A stretch of 64,000 nt of DNA from Leifsonia sp. ZF2019 (GTDB taxonomy: Bacteria > Actinomycetota > Actinomycetes > Actinomycetales > Microbacteriaceae). The translations under genes and the position numbers were made by a program. How positions within the stretch are numbered: the first letter of the stretch is position 1; each line of letters opens with the position of its first letter. Location of the stretch: NCBI RefSeq assembly GCF_019924635.1, contig NZ_CP065037.1, positions 2,046,001 through 2,110,000 on the forward strand, given 5' to 3'. Below are positions 17,672 to 26,337 of the stretch, piece after piece. The notes beneath the pieces are model-generated. The model had not been told where the DNA came from, did not search any database, and saw only the letters and a list, made by a program, of their open reading frames with translations.

Positions 17672-19983
17672 CAGCGCGTGTGCGCGCGAGCAGTGCCGCC
17701 GTCGACACCGCGTTCGCGCTGGCGGCCGTCGCTCTCGCGGCCTGGTCGTTCTGGCCGGTGTACCAGTCGGGGCCGTTCGTCGTCCTGCTCATCGCGACGC
17801 TGGTGCTCGGCGGGGCGATCGGCGTGCTCGGAGCGGTGTTCCGCTGGCCGAGCATCGTGATCGCGGGCGCGGCGGCGCTGGTCTACCTCGGCGCCGGTGT
17901 GCAGCTCGCCGTGCCGACGGCCGCCACCGCGGGAGGCCTCCTGCCGAGCGGCGCGGGCTTCGTCGACCTGATCCGGGCCACCTGGCTCAGCTGGAAGCAG
18001 CTCGTGACGATCTCGGTTCCGGTCGGCTCCTACCAGGCGCTCCTCGTCCCGGCCTTCGTCCTGATCCTGCTGGCGGCGGTGGTCACCGTGAGTGTCGCGC
18101 TGCGTGCCCGTGTTCCCGAGTCGGCGGCCCTCCCTCCCGCCGTGCTGCTGGTGTGCGGCATCGCGCTCGGTCCCGGCACGACCGCGGTCCCGCTCTGGGT
18201 CGTACTCGGGCTGCTCGCGCTCCTGCTCGTCTGGCTGATCCGGTTCCGGCTCCGGCGTCGATCGGCCGCCTTGCGCGCGCTGGGGCAGCAGAGCGGGCTC
18301 TCCGTGGAGACGCCGCGGGAGCGCCGGTCGACGGCGCTGCTGACCGGGGTGGGCGCTCTCGTCATGCTCCTGGGAGCCTCGGTGGTCGGCATCGCCGCCG
18401 CGGCGGTCGTGCCGCCCGCGCCGTCGCGCCAGGTCGTCCGCACGGCGGTGGAGCAGCCCTTCGAACCGCGCGCCTATCCGAGCCCGCTCAGCGCCTTCCG
18501 TTCGTACCAGGAGGCCCCGCGCGCCGATGAGCCGATGCTGACCGTCCAGGGGCTGCCCCAGGATGGACGGCTGCGGATCGCCACCCTGGACACGTACGAC
18601 GGCGTGACCTACTCGGTCGGGAGCGACGGAGTGACGAGCGCGTCCGGTTCGTTCACCCGCGTGCCCTATCGTCTCGACCAATCGCGAGTGCGTGGAGAGG
18701 AGCACGCCATCTCGGTCACGGTGCGAGCCTACCGGGGTCCGTGGGTGCCCGGCTCCGGACAGCTCCAGCAGATCGACTTCACCGGGACCGACTCCGCCAC
18801 CCTGGCCGGAGCCTTCTTCTACAACGACGTGACCGGGACGGGCGCTGTGACGACAGGACTGCGCTCGGGAGACTCGTACACGGCCGACTCGGTCGTGGTG
18901 CCGACGCTCACGGCGGCGGCGATCGAGAAGGTGGAGCCCGGATCCGACGTCGTCCCGAAGCCGACCGTGGTGCCGGACGAGTTGACCTCCGTGCTGCAGA
19001 AGTACACCGCGGGCGTCTCCGGTGCCGGTCCCAAGCTCGCCGCCGCGCTGCGCGGTCTCGCCACAGACGGCTACATCAGCCACGGCGTGGGTCCCGACGA
19101 GCCCGCCAGCCGCTCCGGCCACGGCGCCGACCGCATCACCGAACTGCTGACGGACGTCCCGATGCTCGGGGACCAGGAGCAGTACGCCGTCACGGCCGCC
19201 CTGATGGCGCGGCAGCTCGGGTTCCCCGCCCGCGTCGTGTTCGGCTTCGCCGTTCCCGCGGGCACAGCCTCCTCCGGCACCGTCACGCTGAAGGGCGCAG
19301 ACGTCTCGGCCTGGATCGAGGTCCAGACCACCGAGGGCTGGGTGACGGTCGACCCGACGCCGCCGCTGCGCCCGGTGCCGCCGAAGCAGCCCGACCAGCC
19401 GACGGAGATCTCGCGCCCCCAGACGAACGTCCAGCCGCCCGTCGACGAGAGCCCGCAGCGGAACGACGAGCCGCCGCAGGCCCAGGTCGACAGCACCGAC
19501 CAGCGCCCGCCGGACCCGGTCGTGGAGACCCTCCTCGCCATCCTCGTCGCGGTGGGCTGGACCCTCCTGGTGCTCGCCGTCCTCGCCGCGCCGTTCCTCG
19601 CGGTGGTCGCGGCCAAGTGGAGGCGGCGCACGCTGCGGCGATCGGCGTCGACGGCGGTGGACCGGATCGTGGGCGGTTGGCGCGAGTTCGCCGATGCCGC
19701 CGTGGACCACGGGTACGAACCTCCGCCGGCCGCCACCCGCGTCGAGTTCGCGCAGACCATCGGAGGCGCCCGGGCTGCGGCGCTCGCGAAGGTCGCGGAT
19801 CGTGCCGTCTACAGCCCCACCGCACCGACGCCGGCCGAGGCGGATTCCGTCTGGAAGACCGTCGACGAACTGCGCGGCCAGCTCGATCGGCGCGACACGC
19901 GCTGGAAGAGGCTGCTCGCGGCCGTGTCGCTGCGATCCCTCGGATACCGTGGAGGGAGGCGTGAGAGGAGAGACGGGCGATGA
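17668..19983 (+). CDS. TgpA-like membrane protein with catalytically degenerate transglutaminase fold
   Basis: 771 residues from ATG 17668. The N-terminal third holds about six membrane helices (VALAAWSFWPVYQSG, LIATLVLGGAIGVLGAVF, VLGLLALLLVWLI and others), then an extracytoplasmic domain, one helix near 615-645 (ETLLAILVAVGWTLLVLAVL) and a cytoplasmic tail. The transglutaminase-like core is recognisable (LGDQEQYAVTAALMARQLGF, ADVSAWIEV, GWVTVDPTPP). The usual catalytic Cys is Gln503 and the usual His is Ser547; only Asp562 remains. It is therefore probably not a working transglutaminase or protease but a structural or binding module. 4-bp overlaps on both sides place it in the MoxR/DUF58 operon. 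Confidence 0.88.
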   Translation: MTARVRASSAAVDTAFALAAVALAAWSFWPVYQSGPFVVLLIATLVLGGAIGVLGAVFRWPSIVIAGAAALVYLGAGVQLAVPTAATAGGLLPSGAGFVDLIRATWLSWKQLVTISVPVGSYQALLVPAFVLILLAAVVTVSVALRARVPESAALPPAVLLVCGIALGPGTTAVPLWVVLGLLALLLVWLIRFRLRRRSAALRALGQQSGLSVETPRERRSTALLTGVGALVMLLGASVVGIAAAAVVPPAPSRQVVRTAVEQPFEPRAYPSPLSAFRSYQEAPRADEPMLTVQGLPQDGRLRIATLDTYDGVTYSVGSDGVTSASGSFTRVPYRLDQSRVRGEEHAISVTVRAYRGPWVPGSGQLQQIDFTGTDSATLAGAFFYNDVTGTGAVTTGLRSGDSYTADSVVVPTLTAAAIEKVEPGSDVVPKPTVVPDELTSVLQKYTAGVSGAGPKLAAALRGLATDGYISHGVGPDEPASRSGHGADRITELLTDVPMLGDQEQYAVTAALMARQLGFPARVVFGFAVPAGTASSGTVTLKGADVSAWIEVQTTEGWVTVDPTPPLRPVPPKQPDQPTEISRPQTNVQPPVDESPQRNDEPPQAQVDSTDQRPPDPVVETLLAILVAVGWTLLVLAVLAAPFLAVVAAKWRRRTLRRSASTAVDRIVGGWREFADAAVDHGYEPPPAATRVEFAQTIGGARAAALAKVADRAVYSPTAPTPAEADSVWKTVDELRGQLDRRDTRWKRLLAAVSLRSLGYRGGRRERRDGR

Positions 19984-20555
19984 ACTGTCGGGTGTGCGGT
20001 GCTGAGCTGAGCGAGGGGACGCTGTTCTGCGGCCGGTGCGGGAGCTCGGTGACTGCGGCGCGGGTCCGCGAGCCCGAGGTCGCCGACCCGCGGCCGTCGG
20101 ACACCACCATCGTCGAACGTCTCCCGAGGCCGGCGGTCGCCGGCCCATTCGTCGATGAGGACGGCCTGCCGCCGACGGAAGCGGTCGCGGTGCTCCCGCT
20201 CGAGGCGGCGCCACGCATCCCGTCGGCCGCCCACGCGTACACCCTGAGCTTTTCGACCGGGGAGAGCGTCGTGGTGACGGGTTCCGGACTCATCGGCCGC
20301 CGGCCCATCACCCAGCCGGGCGAAGAGGTGGACCAGCTGGTGGTCGTCTCAGATCCGGCGCGCAGCGTGTCGAAGACCCACCTCGAGTTCGGGCTCGAAG
20401 GCGACGACCTCTGGATCTGCGACCGCTACTCCGGCAACGGGACGGTCGCCCGGCCGCTCGGGTCGGATGCGCGCCAGTGCGAGGCGGGTCGTCGCTATCG
20501 CGTCACGCGCGGCACGCGCGTGGAGATCGGCGACCAGTGGTTCGACGTCAGCTGA
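19980..20555 (+). CDS. Zinc-ribbon/FHA-domain protein
   Basis: 191 residues, soluble. The N-terminus is a zinc ribbon with Cys3, Cys6, Cys17 and Cys20 (NCRVCGAEL, LFCGRCGSS). After an Asp/Pro/Glu-rich linker comes an FHA domain at about 88-190 with LIGRRPITQ, SVSKTHLEF and DRYSGNGTV, the residues that read phosphothreonine. The linker contains threonines (DTTIVERLPR) of the kind phosphorylated in the FHA protein GarA, and could itself be a kinase substrate. It closes the cluster, overlapping the transglutaminase-like gene by ATGA, so a kinase-dependent link between cytoplasmic signalling and the MoxR machinery is plausible. Confidence 0.88.
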   Translation: MNCRVCGAELSEGTLFCGRCGSSVTAARVREPEVADPRPSDTTIVERLPRPAVAGPFVDEDGLPPTEAVAVLPLEAAPRIPSAAHAYTLSFSTGESVVVTGSGLIGRRPITQPGEEVDQLVVVSDPARSVSKTHLEFGLEGDDLWICDRYSGNGTVARPLGSDARQCEAGRRYRVTRGTRVEIGDQWFDVS

Positions 20556-20580
20556 CCCGCCTCGCCCGCTGTGGATGTAG

Positions 20581-21696
20581 TCAGACGAGCGCCTCCGCGA
20601 TCTCGCCCGCCTGGAGGCCGTGCGCCTCGGCGACGCCGGCGTTGACGACCCGCCCGGCGTGCACGTTGAGGCCGAGACCCAGCGAGGCATCGGCCCGGAG
20701 AGCGTCTTGCCAGCCGCGGTTCGCGATCGCGCGGGCGTAGGGGAGGGTCGCGTTGGTCAGCGCGTAGGTCGAGGTGTGCGGCACCGCACCCGGCATGTTC
20801 GCCACACAGTAGAACAGCGACTGGTGCACCGTGAAGGTCGGGTCGGCGTGCGTGGTCGGGTGGGAGTCGGCGAAGCAGCCGCCCTGGTCGACCGCGATGT
20901 CCACGAGCACGCTGCCGGACTTCATGCGCGAGACCAGGTCGTTGCTGACCAGCTTCGGAGCCTTCGCGCCCGGCACGAGCACCGAGCCGATGACGAGGTC
21001 GGAGGCGATGACCGCCTTCTCGATCTCGAAGCTGTTGGAGGCGATCGTCTTGATGCGGCCGGCGTAGAGCGCGTCGAGCTCGCGGAGCCGGGCGATGTTC
21101 GTGTCGAGCACCGTCACCTCGGCGCCGAGGCCGACCGCGACCGAGATGGCGTTGGTGCCGGCGACGCCGCCGCCGAGCACGGTGACGACGGCGGGGTGCG
21201 TGCCGGGGACGCCGGGGACGAGGAGGCCCGGGCCGCCGTTGGGCTTGAGCATGGTGTTCGCGCCCACGATGGGGGCGAGCCGGCCCGCGACCTCGCTCAT
21301 CGGCGCGAGAAGCGGAAGGGACCGGTTGGGCAGCTGCACCGTCTCATACGCGATGGCGGTCACACCCGCGTCGATGAGCGCTCGGGTGAGGGCCTCGTCG
21401 GCGGCGAGGTGCAGGTAGGTGAAGAGCACGAGGCCGTCGCGGAAGTAGCCGTACTCGGAGGCGATGGGCTCCTTGACCTTGAGGATCAGATCGCCGGCGG
21501 CCCAGGTCGCGGCGGCGTCGGGGACGATCGTCGCGCCCGCGCCTGCGTAGAGCTCGTCCGGGATGGAGGAGCCGACGCCCGCCCCGGCCTCGACGAACAC
21601 CTCGTGCCCGGCGCCGACCAGGTCGTGCACGCCGGCCGGAGTGATCGCCACCCGGAACTCGTTGTTCTTGATCTCGCGGGGGATCGCGACCTTCAT
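20581..21696 (-). CDS. ald: Alanine dehydrogenase
   Basis: 371 residues, the full family length. It interconverts L-alanine and pyruvate plus ammonia with NAD(H). Motifs: MKVAIPREIKNNEFRVAITP at the N-terminus, KVKEPIASEYGYF with the substrate lysine, LFTYLHLA with the catalytic histidine, the dinucleotide loop VLGGGVAGTNAISVAVGLGA, and SVLVDIAVDQGGC. ATG 21696 is preceded by GAGAGGAATCCC. It is divergent from a polyamine-type ABC importer, so it may handle alanine made when transaminases use pyruvate. An Lrp/AsnC regulator (AldR) controls ald in mycobacteria; none is seen nearby. Confidence 0.97.
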   Translation of the reverse strand: MKVAIPREIKNNEFRVAITPAGVHDLVGAGHEVFVEAGAGVGSSIPDELYAGAGATIVPDAAATWAAGDLILKVKEPIASEYGYFRDGLVLFTYLHLAADEALTRALIDAGVTAIAYETVQLPNRSLPLLAPMSEVAGRLAPIVGANTMLKPNGGPGLLVPGVPGTHPAVVTVLGGGVAGTNAISVAVGLGAEVTVLDTNIARLRELDALYAGRIKTIASNSFEIEKAVIASDLVIGSVLVPGAKAPKLVSNDLVSRMKSGSVLVDIAVDQGGCFADSHPTTHADPTFTVHQSLFYCVANMPGAVPHTSTYALTNATLPYARAIANRGWQDALRADASLGLGLNVHAGRVVNAGVAEAHGLQAGEIAEALV

Positions 21697-22059
21697 GGGA
21701 TTCCTCTCACTTCGACGTGGTGTTCGCTCTCACCATAGTCGTCTCGACGGAGGATTTCGACATAAATCTCGGAGGCAGGACGCTGATTCCGTACAGGCAT
21801 GGCATTCATTGAGTGGATTTCGTCTGTGCGCGGCGACAGTGATGACGTGGGGAGCCGCGGACGACGGTTTCCCGGGCGAATCGACCGGATCGAAACGGAT
21901 TTCGTAAAGTTTGTGTTTCCGATCCGACGATTCGGCCCCTTTCTGGTGCGGATCGCTGCGTCCTGTGCCAGTATCGACCCCACCGCGACGGCACGCCGAT
22001 GTGACTCGTCTCAGGCGTCGCCCAGTGGTCCGTGTTCGAGCCCCGAAGGAGCACCCGCA
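21697..22059. promoter_or_regulatory. 363-bp divergent intergenic region between ald and the polyamine-type ABC operon
   Basis: No convincing gene is seen. For ald, TATGGT (complement of 21734-21739) is a fair -10. The centre is unusually A/T-rich for this genome and holds an inverted repeat, GGATCGAAAC at 21887-21896 and GTTTCCGATCC at 21915-21925, symmetric apart from one extra base, around CGTAAAGTTTG. This is the best operator candidate. AAGGAG near 22047-22051 is the ribosome site for the substrate-binding protein at GTG 22060. Confidence 0.5.
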
Positions 22060-23274
22060 GTGAATCCCGGGCCCCTCCCGCAAGACCCGATGATCCGTCA
22101 GCTCGTGCAGTCCGCCCGCGCGTCGCAGCTCTCGCGCCGCGGACTCCTCGCCGGGCTCGGCGCCGGCGCCGCCACTCTGGCCCTCGCGGCCTGCTCGACC
22201 GGCGGAGCCTCCAGCAAGCCGACCGCGGCGAAGGACCAGTCGTCGTCGGACAAGACGATGACGTGGGCCAACTGGCAGGCCTACCTCGACCAGGACGAGA
22301 ACGGCGGGTACCCGACCCTTCAGGCGTTCGAGAAGCAGAGCGGGCTGAAGGTCAAGTACGACGTCGCCGTCGACGACAACAACACGTACTACGCCAAGGT
22401 CAAGGACCAGCTCGCGCTCGGGAAGGACATCGGTGCCGACACCGTCTGCCTCACGGACTGGATGATCGCGCGCTGGATCCGGCTCGGCTACGTGCAGACG
22501 TTCGACGAGAGCGCCATCCCGAACAAGAAGAACCTCGTCAGCAATCTGCAGGACATCGACTTCGACCCGGGACGCAAGAAGTCTCTCCCGTGGCAGAGCG
22601 GTTTCGCCGGCATCTGCTGGAACAAGGAGAAGCTCCCGCAGGGCCTGAAGTCAGTGGACGACCTGTGGAAGCCGGAGCTCAAGGGCAAGGTCGGCGTCCT
22701 CAGCGAGATGCGCGACACCGTCGGCCTGATCCTCCTGCAGCAAGGGGTGGACATCTCCAAGGACTTCTCGGACACGGAGTTCGAGAAGGCGATCGACACG
22801 CTCACCACGAAGGTGAGCGACGGCCAGATCCGCAACATCAAGGGCAATTCCTACCTGAACGACCTCAAGAGCGGCGACACGCTGGCCGCGATCTGCTGGT
22901 CGGGCGACATCACGCAGCTGAACGCCGAGGCGGGGGACAACTGGGAGTTCGTGCTCCCGGAGGCGGGCGGCACTCTCTGGAGCGACAACTTCGTCATCCC
23001 GATCGGATCGCCCCGCAAGGCGAACGCCGAGAAGCTGATCGACTACTACTACCAGCCGGAGGTCGCCGCCGAGGTGGCCGCGTGGGTCAACTACATCACC
23101 CCGGTCGAGGGCGCCAAGGAGGCCGCGGTCGCCATCGACCCCGACCTGGCCGACAACCAGCTGATCTTCCCGGACGCCTCCACGCTGTCGAAGGCGCACA
23201 TCTTCCGCTCGCTCAGCACGGCGGAGGAGCAGAAGTACCAGGCGGCGTTCCAGAAAGTGATCCTGGGGGCCTGA
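22060..23274 (+). CDS. Spermidine/putrescine-type ABC transporter substrate-binding lipoprotein
   Basis: 404 residues. The N-terminus has a twin-arginine motif (LSRRGLLAG) followed by a lipobox, LALAAC, with Cys45 as the lipidation site, so it is a Tat-exported lipoprotein. The mature part is a PotD-like periplasmic-binding fold: MTWANWQAYLD, FEKQSGLKVKYDV, SLPWQSGFAGICWNKEKLP, GDTLAAICWSGDI, and ANAEKLIDYYYQPEVAA. The WANW...Y and CWSGD segments match the polyamine-binding family. It begins an operon with one ATPase and two permeases, the standard PotABCD set. The actual ligand (putrescine, spermidine or another amine) cannot be read from sequence. Confidence 0.92.
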   Translation: MNPGPLPQDPMIRQLVQSARASQLSRRGLLAGLGAGAATLALAACSTGGASSKPTAAKDQSSSDKTMTWANWQAYLDQDENGGYPTLQAFEKQSGLKVKYDVAVDDNNTYYAKVKDQLALGKDIGADTVCLTDWMIARWIRLGYVQTFDESAIPNKKNLVSNLQDIDFDPGRKKSLPWQSGFAGICWNKEKLPQGLKSVDDLWKPELKGKVGVLSEMRDTVGLILLQQGVDISKDFSDTEFEKAIDTLTTKVSDGQIRNIKGNSYLNDLKSGDTLAAICWSGDITQLNAEAGDNWEFVLPEAGGTLWSDNFVIPIGSPRKANAEKLIDYYYQPEVAAEVAAWVNYITPVEGAKEAAVAIDPDLADNQLIFPDASTLSKAHIFRSLSTAEEQKYQAAFQKVILGA

Positions 23275-24473
23275 TGCCGAAGGGAGTCTTCGCCGAGTCG
23301 GGAGCCGACCTGCGCCTCGCCGGCATCACCAAGCGCTTCCCGGGCTTCACCGCCATCGAGGAGCTCGACCTCACCATCCCTGCCGGGTCGTTCTTCGCCC
23401 TCCTGGGACCGAGCGGCTGCGGCAAGACCACGACACTCCGCCTGGTCGCGGGCCTGGAGGAGCCGACGGCGGGTCAGATCCTGATCGGCGGAAAGGACGT
23501 CACCACGACCAAGCCGTTCCAGCGGCCGGTCAACACGGTGTTCCAGAGCTACGCCCTCTTCCCGCACATGACCATCCTCGAGAACGTGGCGTTCGGGCTG
23601 CGCCGCCGCAAGATCGGCGACCCGGTCGCGAAGGCGCACGAAGCCCTGCGGCTGGTGGAGCTCGACCACCTCGCCGCGCGTCGGCCCGCGCAGCTCTCGG
23701 GAGGTCAGCAGCAGCGTGTCGCCCTGGCCCGCGCCGTGGTCAACCGACCGGCGCTCCTCCTGCTCGACGAACCGCTCGGCGCGCTGGACCTCAAGCTGCG
23801 CCGGCAGATGCAGCTGGAGTTGAAGTCCATCCAGACCGAGGTGGGCCTGACGTTCGTTCACGTGACCCACGACCAGGAGGAGGCCATGACCATGGCCGAC
23901 ACCGTCGCCGTGATGAACAAGGGTCGCATCGAGCAGATGGGTGCGCCGGAAGTGCTCTACGAGCTGCCCGCGACGGTCTTCGTCGCCAACTTCCTCGGGC
24001 AGTCGAACCTGTTCGTCGGGCGGGTGCAGGAGTCGACGGCCGACGCGGTCGGCGTGGAGGTCGGCGGTCATCGCGTGCGCGTCCCGCGGTCGCGGGCCCA
24101 GCGGGAGAGCGGCCTGGTCACCGTGGGGGTGCGGCCGGAGAAGCTCACCCTGCACGAGACCCCGGACACCATCCCCTCCGGCGCGAACGCCCTCGGGCCG
24201 GGTCGCGTCACGGACGTCTCGTTCAGCGGCGTCAGCACGCAGTATCTGGTCGACATCCCGGGCCTCGGCACGGTGATCGTGTTCGCGCAGAACATGCACG
24301 CCGGCCCGGTCGCCGCGCTCGGCGCCACCGCCTGGGTCGCCTGGGACGCGGCGCACACCTTCGTCCTCGGCGACGAGCCGCCGGCCGACGGCCGTTTCGT
24401 GGACGACACGGACACGCAGGCGATGGCCGCCCAGGCGCGCGAGCGGATGCTCACGGAGCTGGAGGAGGCGTAG
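23274..24473 (+). CDS. Polyamine-type ABC transporter ATP-binding protein
   Basis: 399 residues. Walker A LLGPSGCGKTTTLR, Q-loop VFQSYALFPHM, signature LSGGQQQRVALARA, Walker B LLLLDEPLGALD, and switch histidine in VTHDQEEAM. The C-terminal about 110 residues form a TOBE-like regulatory domain (VTVGVRPEKLTL, AWVAWDAAHTFVL), as in PotA. ATG overlaps the stop of the binding-protein gene by one base (TGATG). It energises import through the two downstream permeases. Confidence 0.95.
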   Translation: MPKGVFAESGADLRLAGITKRFPGFTAIEELDLTIPAGSFFALLGPSGCGKTTTLRLVAGLEEPTAGQILIGGKDVTTTKPFQRPVNTVFQSYALFPHMTILENVAFGLRRRKIGDPVAKAHEALRLVELDHLAARRPAQLSGGQQQRVALARAVVNRPALLLLDEPLGALDLKLRRQMQLELKSIQTEVGLTFVHVTHDQEEAMTMADTVAVMNKGRIEQMGAPEVLYELPATVFVANFLGQSNLFVGRVQESTADAVGVEVGGHRVRVPRSRAQRESGLVTVGVRPEKLTLHETPDTIPSGANALGPGRVTDVSFSGVSTQYLVDIPGLGTVIVFAQNMHAGPVAALGATAWVAWDAAHTFVLGDEPPADGRFVDDTDTQAMAAQARERMLTELEEA

Positions 24474-25394
24474 ATGGCCCTCGCCGCCTTCACCGGGCCG
24501 CCGCCCACCCAGGACGCCGAGCCCGCCGTCCGCCGGCGCAGCGGCATCGCACTCGTGCTGCTGCTGCCGGGCGTGCTGTACCTCGTGCTGTTCTTCCTGA
24601 CGCCGCTCGTGTCGCTCATCATCACCTCCTTCCAGGCCCCGGTGCCCGACGGCGACATCGGGCAATACCAGGCCGCGTTCCAGTGGAGCAACTACACGGA
24701 CGCGATCTCGGAGTACTGGCCGCAGATCATCCGCTCATTCGTCTACGCGCTCATCGCGACGGCGGCGGCGCTGGTGATCAGCTACCCGCTCGCCTACTTC
24801 ATCGGAGTGAAGATGCGGGGGAGGGCGGTGCTGCAGAACCTCCTGATGACGCTCGTGATCGCCCCCTTCTTCATCAGCTTCCTGCTGCGGACGTTGGCGT
24901 GGAAGTCGATCCTGAGTGACGACGCGTGGATCGCGAGCTCGCTGAAGGCCCTCTCGATCCTCCCGCCGGACGCGCACATCACGGGGACGCCGTTCTCGGT
25001 CATCTTCGGTCTGACGTACAACTTCATCCCGTTCATGACGCTGCCGCTCTACTCCACGCTGGAGCGCCTCGATGTCCGGCTGCTGGAGGCGGGGCAGGAC
25101 CTCTACGCGAACGCGTGGACGACGTTCCGGAAGGTGACCGTGCCGCTCTCGATGCCGGGCATCGTCTCGGGCACGCTCCTGACGTTCATCCCGGCGGCGG
25201 GCGATTACATCAACGCGTCGCAGGACTTCCTCGGCGCGGCGGACACCTCGATGATGGGCAACGTCATCGAGAGCAACTTCCTCGTGCTGCAGAACTACCC
25301 CGCCGCTGCCGCGATGTCGGTCATCCTCATGGCCGTCATCCTCGTCATCGTCGGCGTCTACGTGCGGCGGAGCGGAACGGAGGACCTGCTGTGA
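24474..25394 (+). CDS. Polyamine-type ABC transporter permease (PotB-like)
   Basis: 306 residues with six predicted membrane helices, starting at SGIALVLLLPGVLYLVLFFL. The ATPase-coupling EAA loop is visible as LLEAGQDLYANAWTTFRKVTVPLSMPGI. The PotB-type periplasmic pattern includes ISYPLAYFIGVKMRG and IAPFFISFLLRTLAWKSIL. ATG directly follows the stop of the ATPase gene and the stop overlaps the next GTG by 4 bp. It forms half of the transport channel with the following gene. Confidence 0.94.
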   Translation: MALAAFTGPPPTQDAEPAVRRRSGIALVLLLPGVLYLVLFFLTPLVSLIITSFQAPVPDGDIGQYQAAFQWSNYTDAISEYWPQIIRSFVYALIATAAALVISYPLAYFIGVKMRGRAVLQNLLMTLVIAPFFISFLLRTLAWKSILSDDAWIASSLKALSILPPDAHITGTPFSVIFGLTYNFIPFMTLPLYSTLERLDVRLLEAGQDLYANAWTTFRKVTVPLSMPGIVSGTLLTFIPAAGDYINASQDFLGAADTSMMGNVIESNFLVLQNYPAAAAMSVILMAVILVIVGVYVRRSGTEDLL

Positions 25395-26263
25395 CGACGA
25401 CCGCACCGACGGCGCCCGCCGCGGGCGACCCCACTGCCGGGCAGAGGGTATCCCGCGCGCGTCGGTTCCGCTTCCAGGGCCTCGGGCTCGGAGTATACGC
25501 CTTCCTCGCGCTCGCTTTCCTGCTCATCCCGATCGTGTACACGTTCGTCTTCTCCTTCAACGACGCGATCAAGAACAACATCGCGTGGCGCGGATTCACC
25601 CTCCGCAACTGGACCAACGTGTGCGACGCCGCCGGCATCTGCGACGCGTTCATGGCGAGCATCGTCATCGGTCTCGTCTCGACGGTGATCGCCACGGCGC
25701 TCGGCACCATGATCGCGATCGCGCTCATGCGCTACCGGTTCCGGTTCCGGTCGCAGACCAGTCTGCTGCTGTTCCTGCCGATGGCGAGTCCGGAGGTCGT
25801 GCTCGGCGCGGGGCTGGCAGCCCAGTTCCTCAGCCTCGGCGTGAACAAGGGCTTCGGCACGATCATCATCGCCCACGTGATGTTCTGCATCAGTTTCGTG
25901 GTCGTGACGGTGAAGGCGCGCGTCGCGAGCCTGGACCCGGCGCTGGAGGAGGCGGGGCGCGACCTCTACGGTTCGCCCAACGCCGTGTTCTGGCGGATCA
26001 CCTTCCCGCTGCTCCTGCCGGGCATCCTCTCCGCCGCGCTGCTCTCGTTCTCCTTGAGCTTCGATGACTTCATCATCACGAACTTCAACGCGGGCGCGGT
26101 GACGACGTTCCCGATGTACATCTACATCGCCGCATCCCGGGGCATCCCGGCCCAGGCGAACGTGATCGCGTCGGCCGTGTTCATCATCACGATCCTGGTG
26201 GTGCTGATCTCGCAGCTGAGCGCGGCCGCCCGGGCGCGGCGCCTGGCGCGCGCGACGCAGTAG
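25391..26263 (+). CDS. Polyamine-type ABC transporter permease (PotC-like)
   Basis: 290 residues from GTG 25391, with six predicted helices. The first is YAFLALAFLLIPIVYTFVFS followed by FNDAIKNNIAWRGFTLRNW, a PotC hallmark. EAA loop: LEEAGRDLYGSPNAVFWRITFPLLLPGI, then the typical SFSLSFDDFIITNF. It pairs with the upstream permease. It is the last gene of the operon and is followed by a strong hairpin facing the convergent asparaginase gene. Confidence 0.94.
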   Translation: MTTTAPTAPAAGDPTAGQRVSRARRFRFQGLGLGVYAFLALAFLLIPIVYTFVFSFNDAIKNNIAWRGFTLRNWTNVCDAAGICDAFMASIVIGLVSTVIATALGTMIAIALMRYRFRFRSQTSLLLFLPMASPEVVLGAGLAAQFLSLGVNKGFGTIIIAHVMFCISFVVVTVKARVASLDPALEEAGRDLYGSPNAVFWRITFPLLLPGILSAALLSFSLSFDDFIITNFNAGAVTTFPMYIYIAASRGIPAQANVIASAVFIITILVVLISQLSAAARARRLARATQ

Positions 26264-26287
26264 ACGCGGACGCGACCCCTACAGCCG

Positions 26288-26321
26288 TTCGGGCCCGACA
26301 GCGGACGCTGCCGGGCCCGGA
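26288..26321. terminator. Bidirectional terminator between ABC operon and asparaginase operon
   Basis: A 14-bp stem, CGGGCCCGACAGCG (26290-26303) against CGCTGCCGGGCCCG (26306-26319), has one A-C mismatch and can extend by two weaker pairs. It lies between two convergent stops (26263 and 26338). No U-tract. Confidence 0.65.
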
Positions 26322-26337
26322 CAGTGCGTGCGTGTGG

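Noticed and set aside
17197..20214. Minus-strand open frame of about 1000 codons over DUF58 and transglutaminase genes
   Set aside because: It crosses three well-supported plus-strand genes and has biased, motif-free composition.
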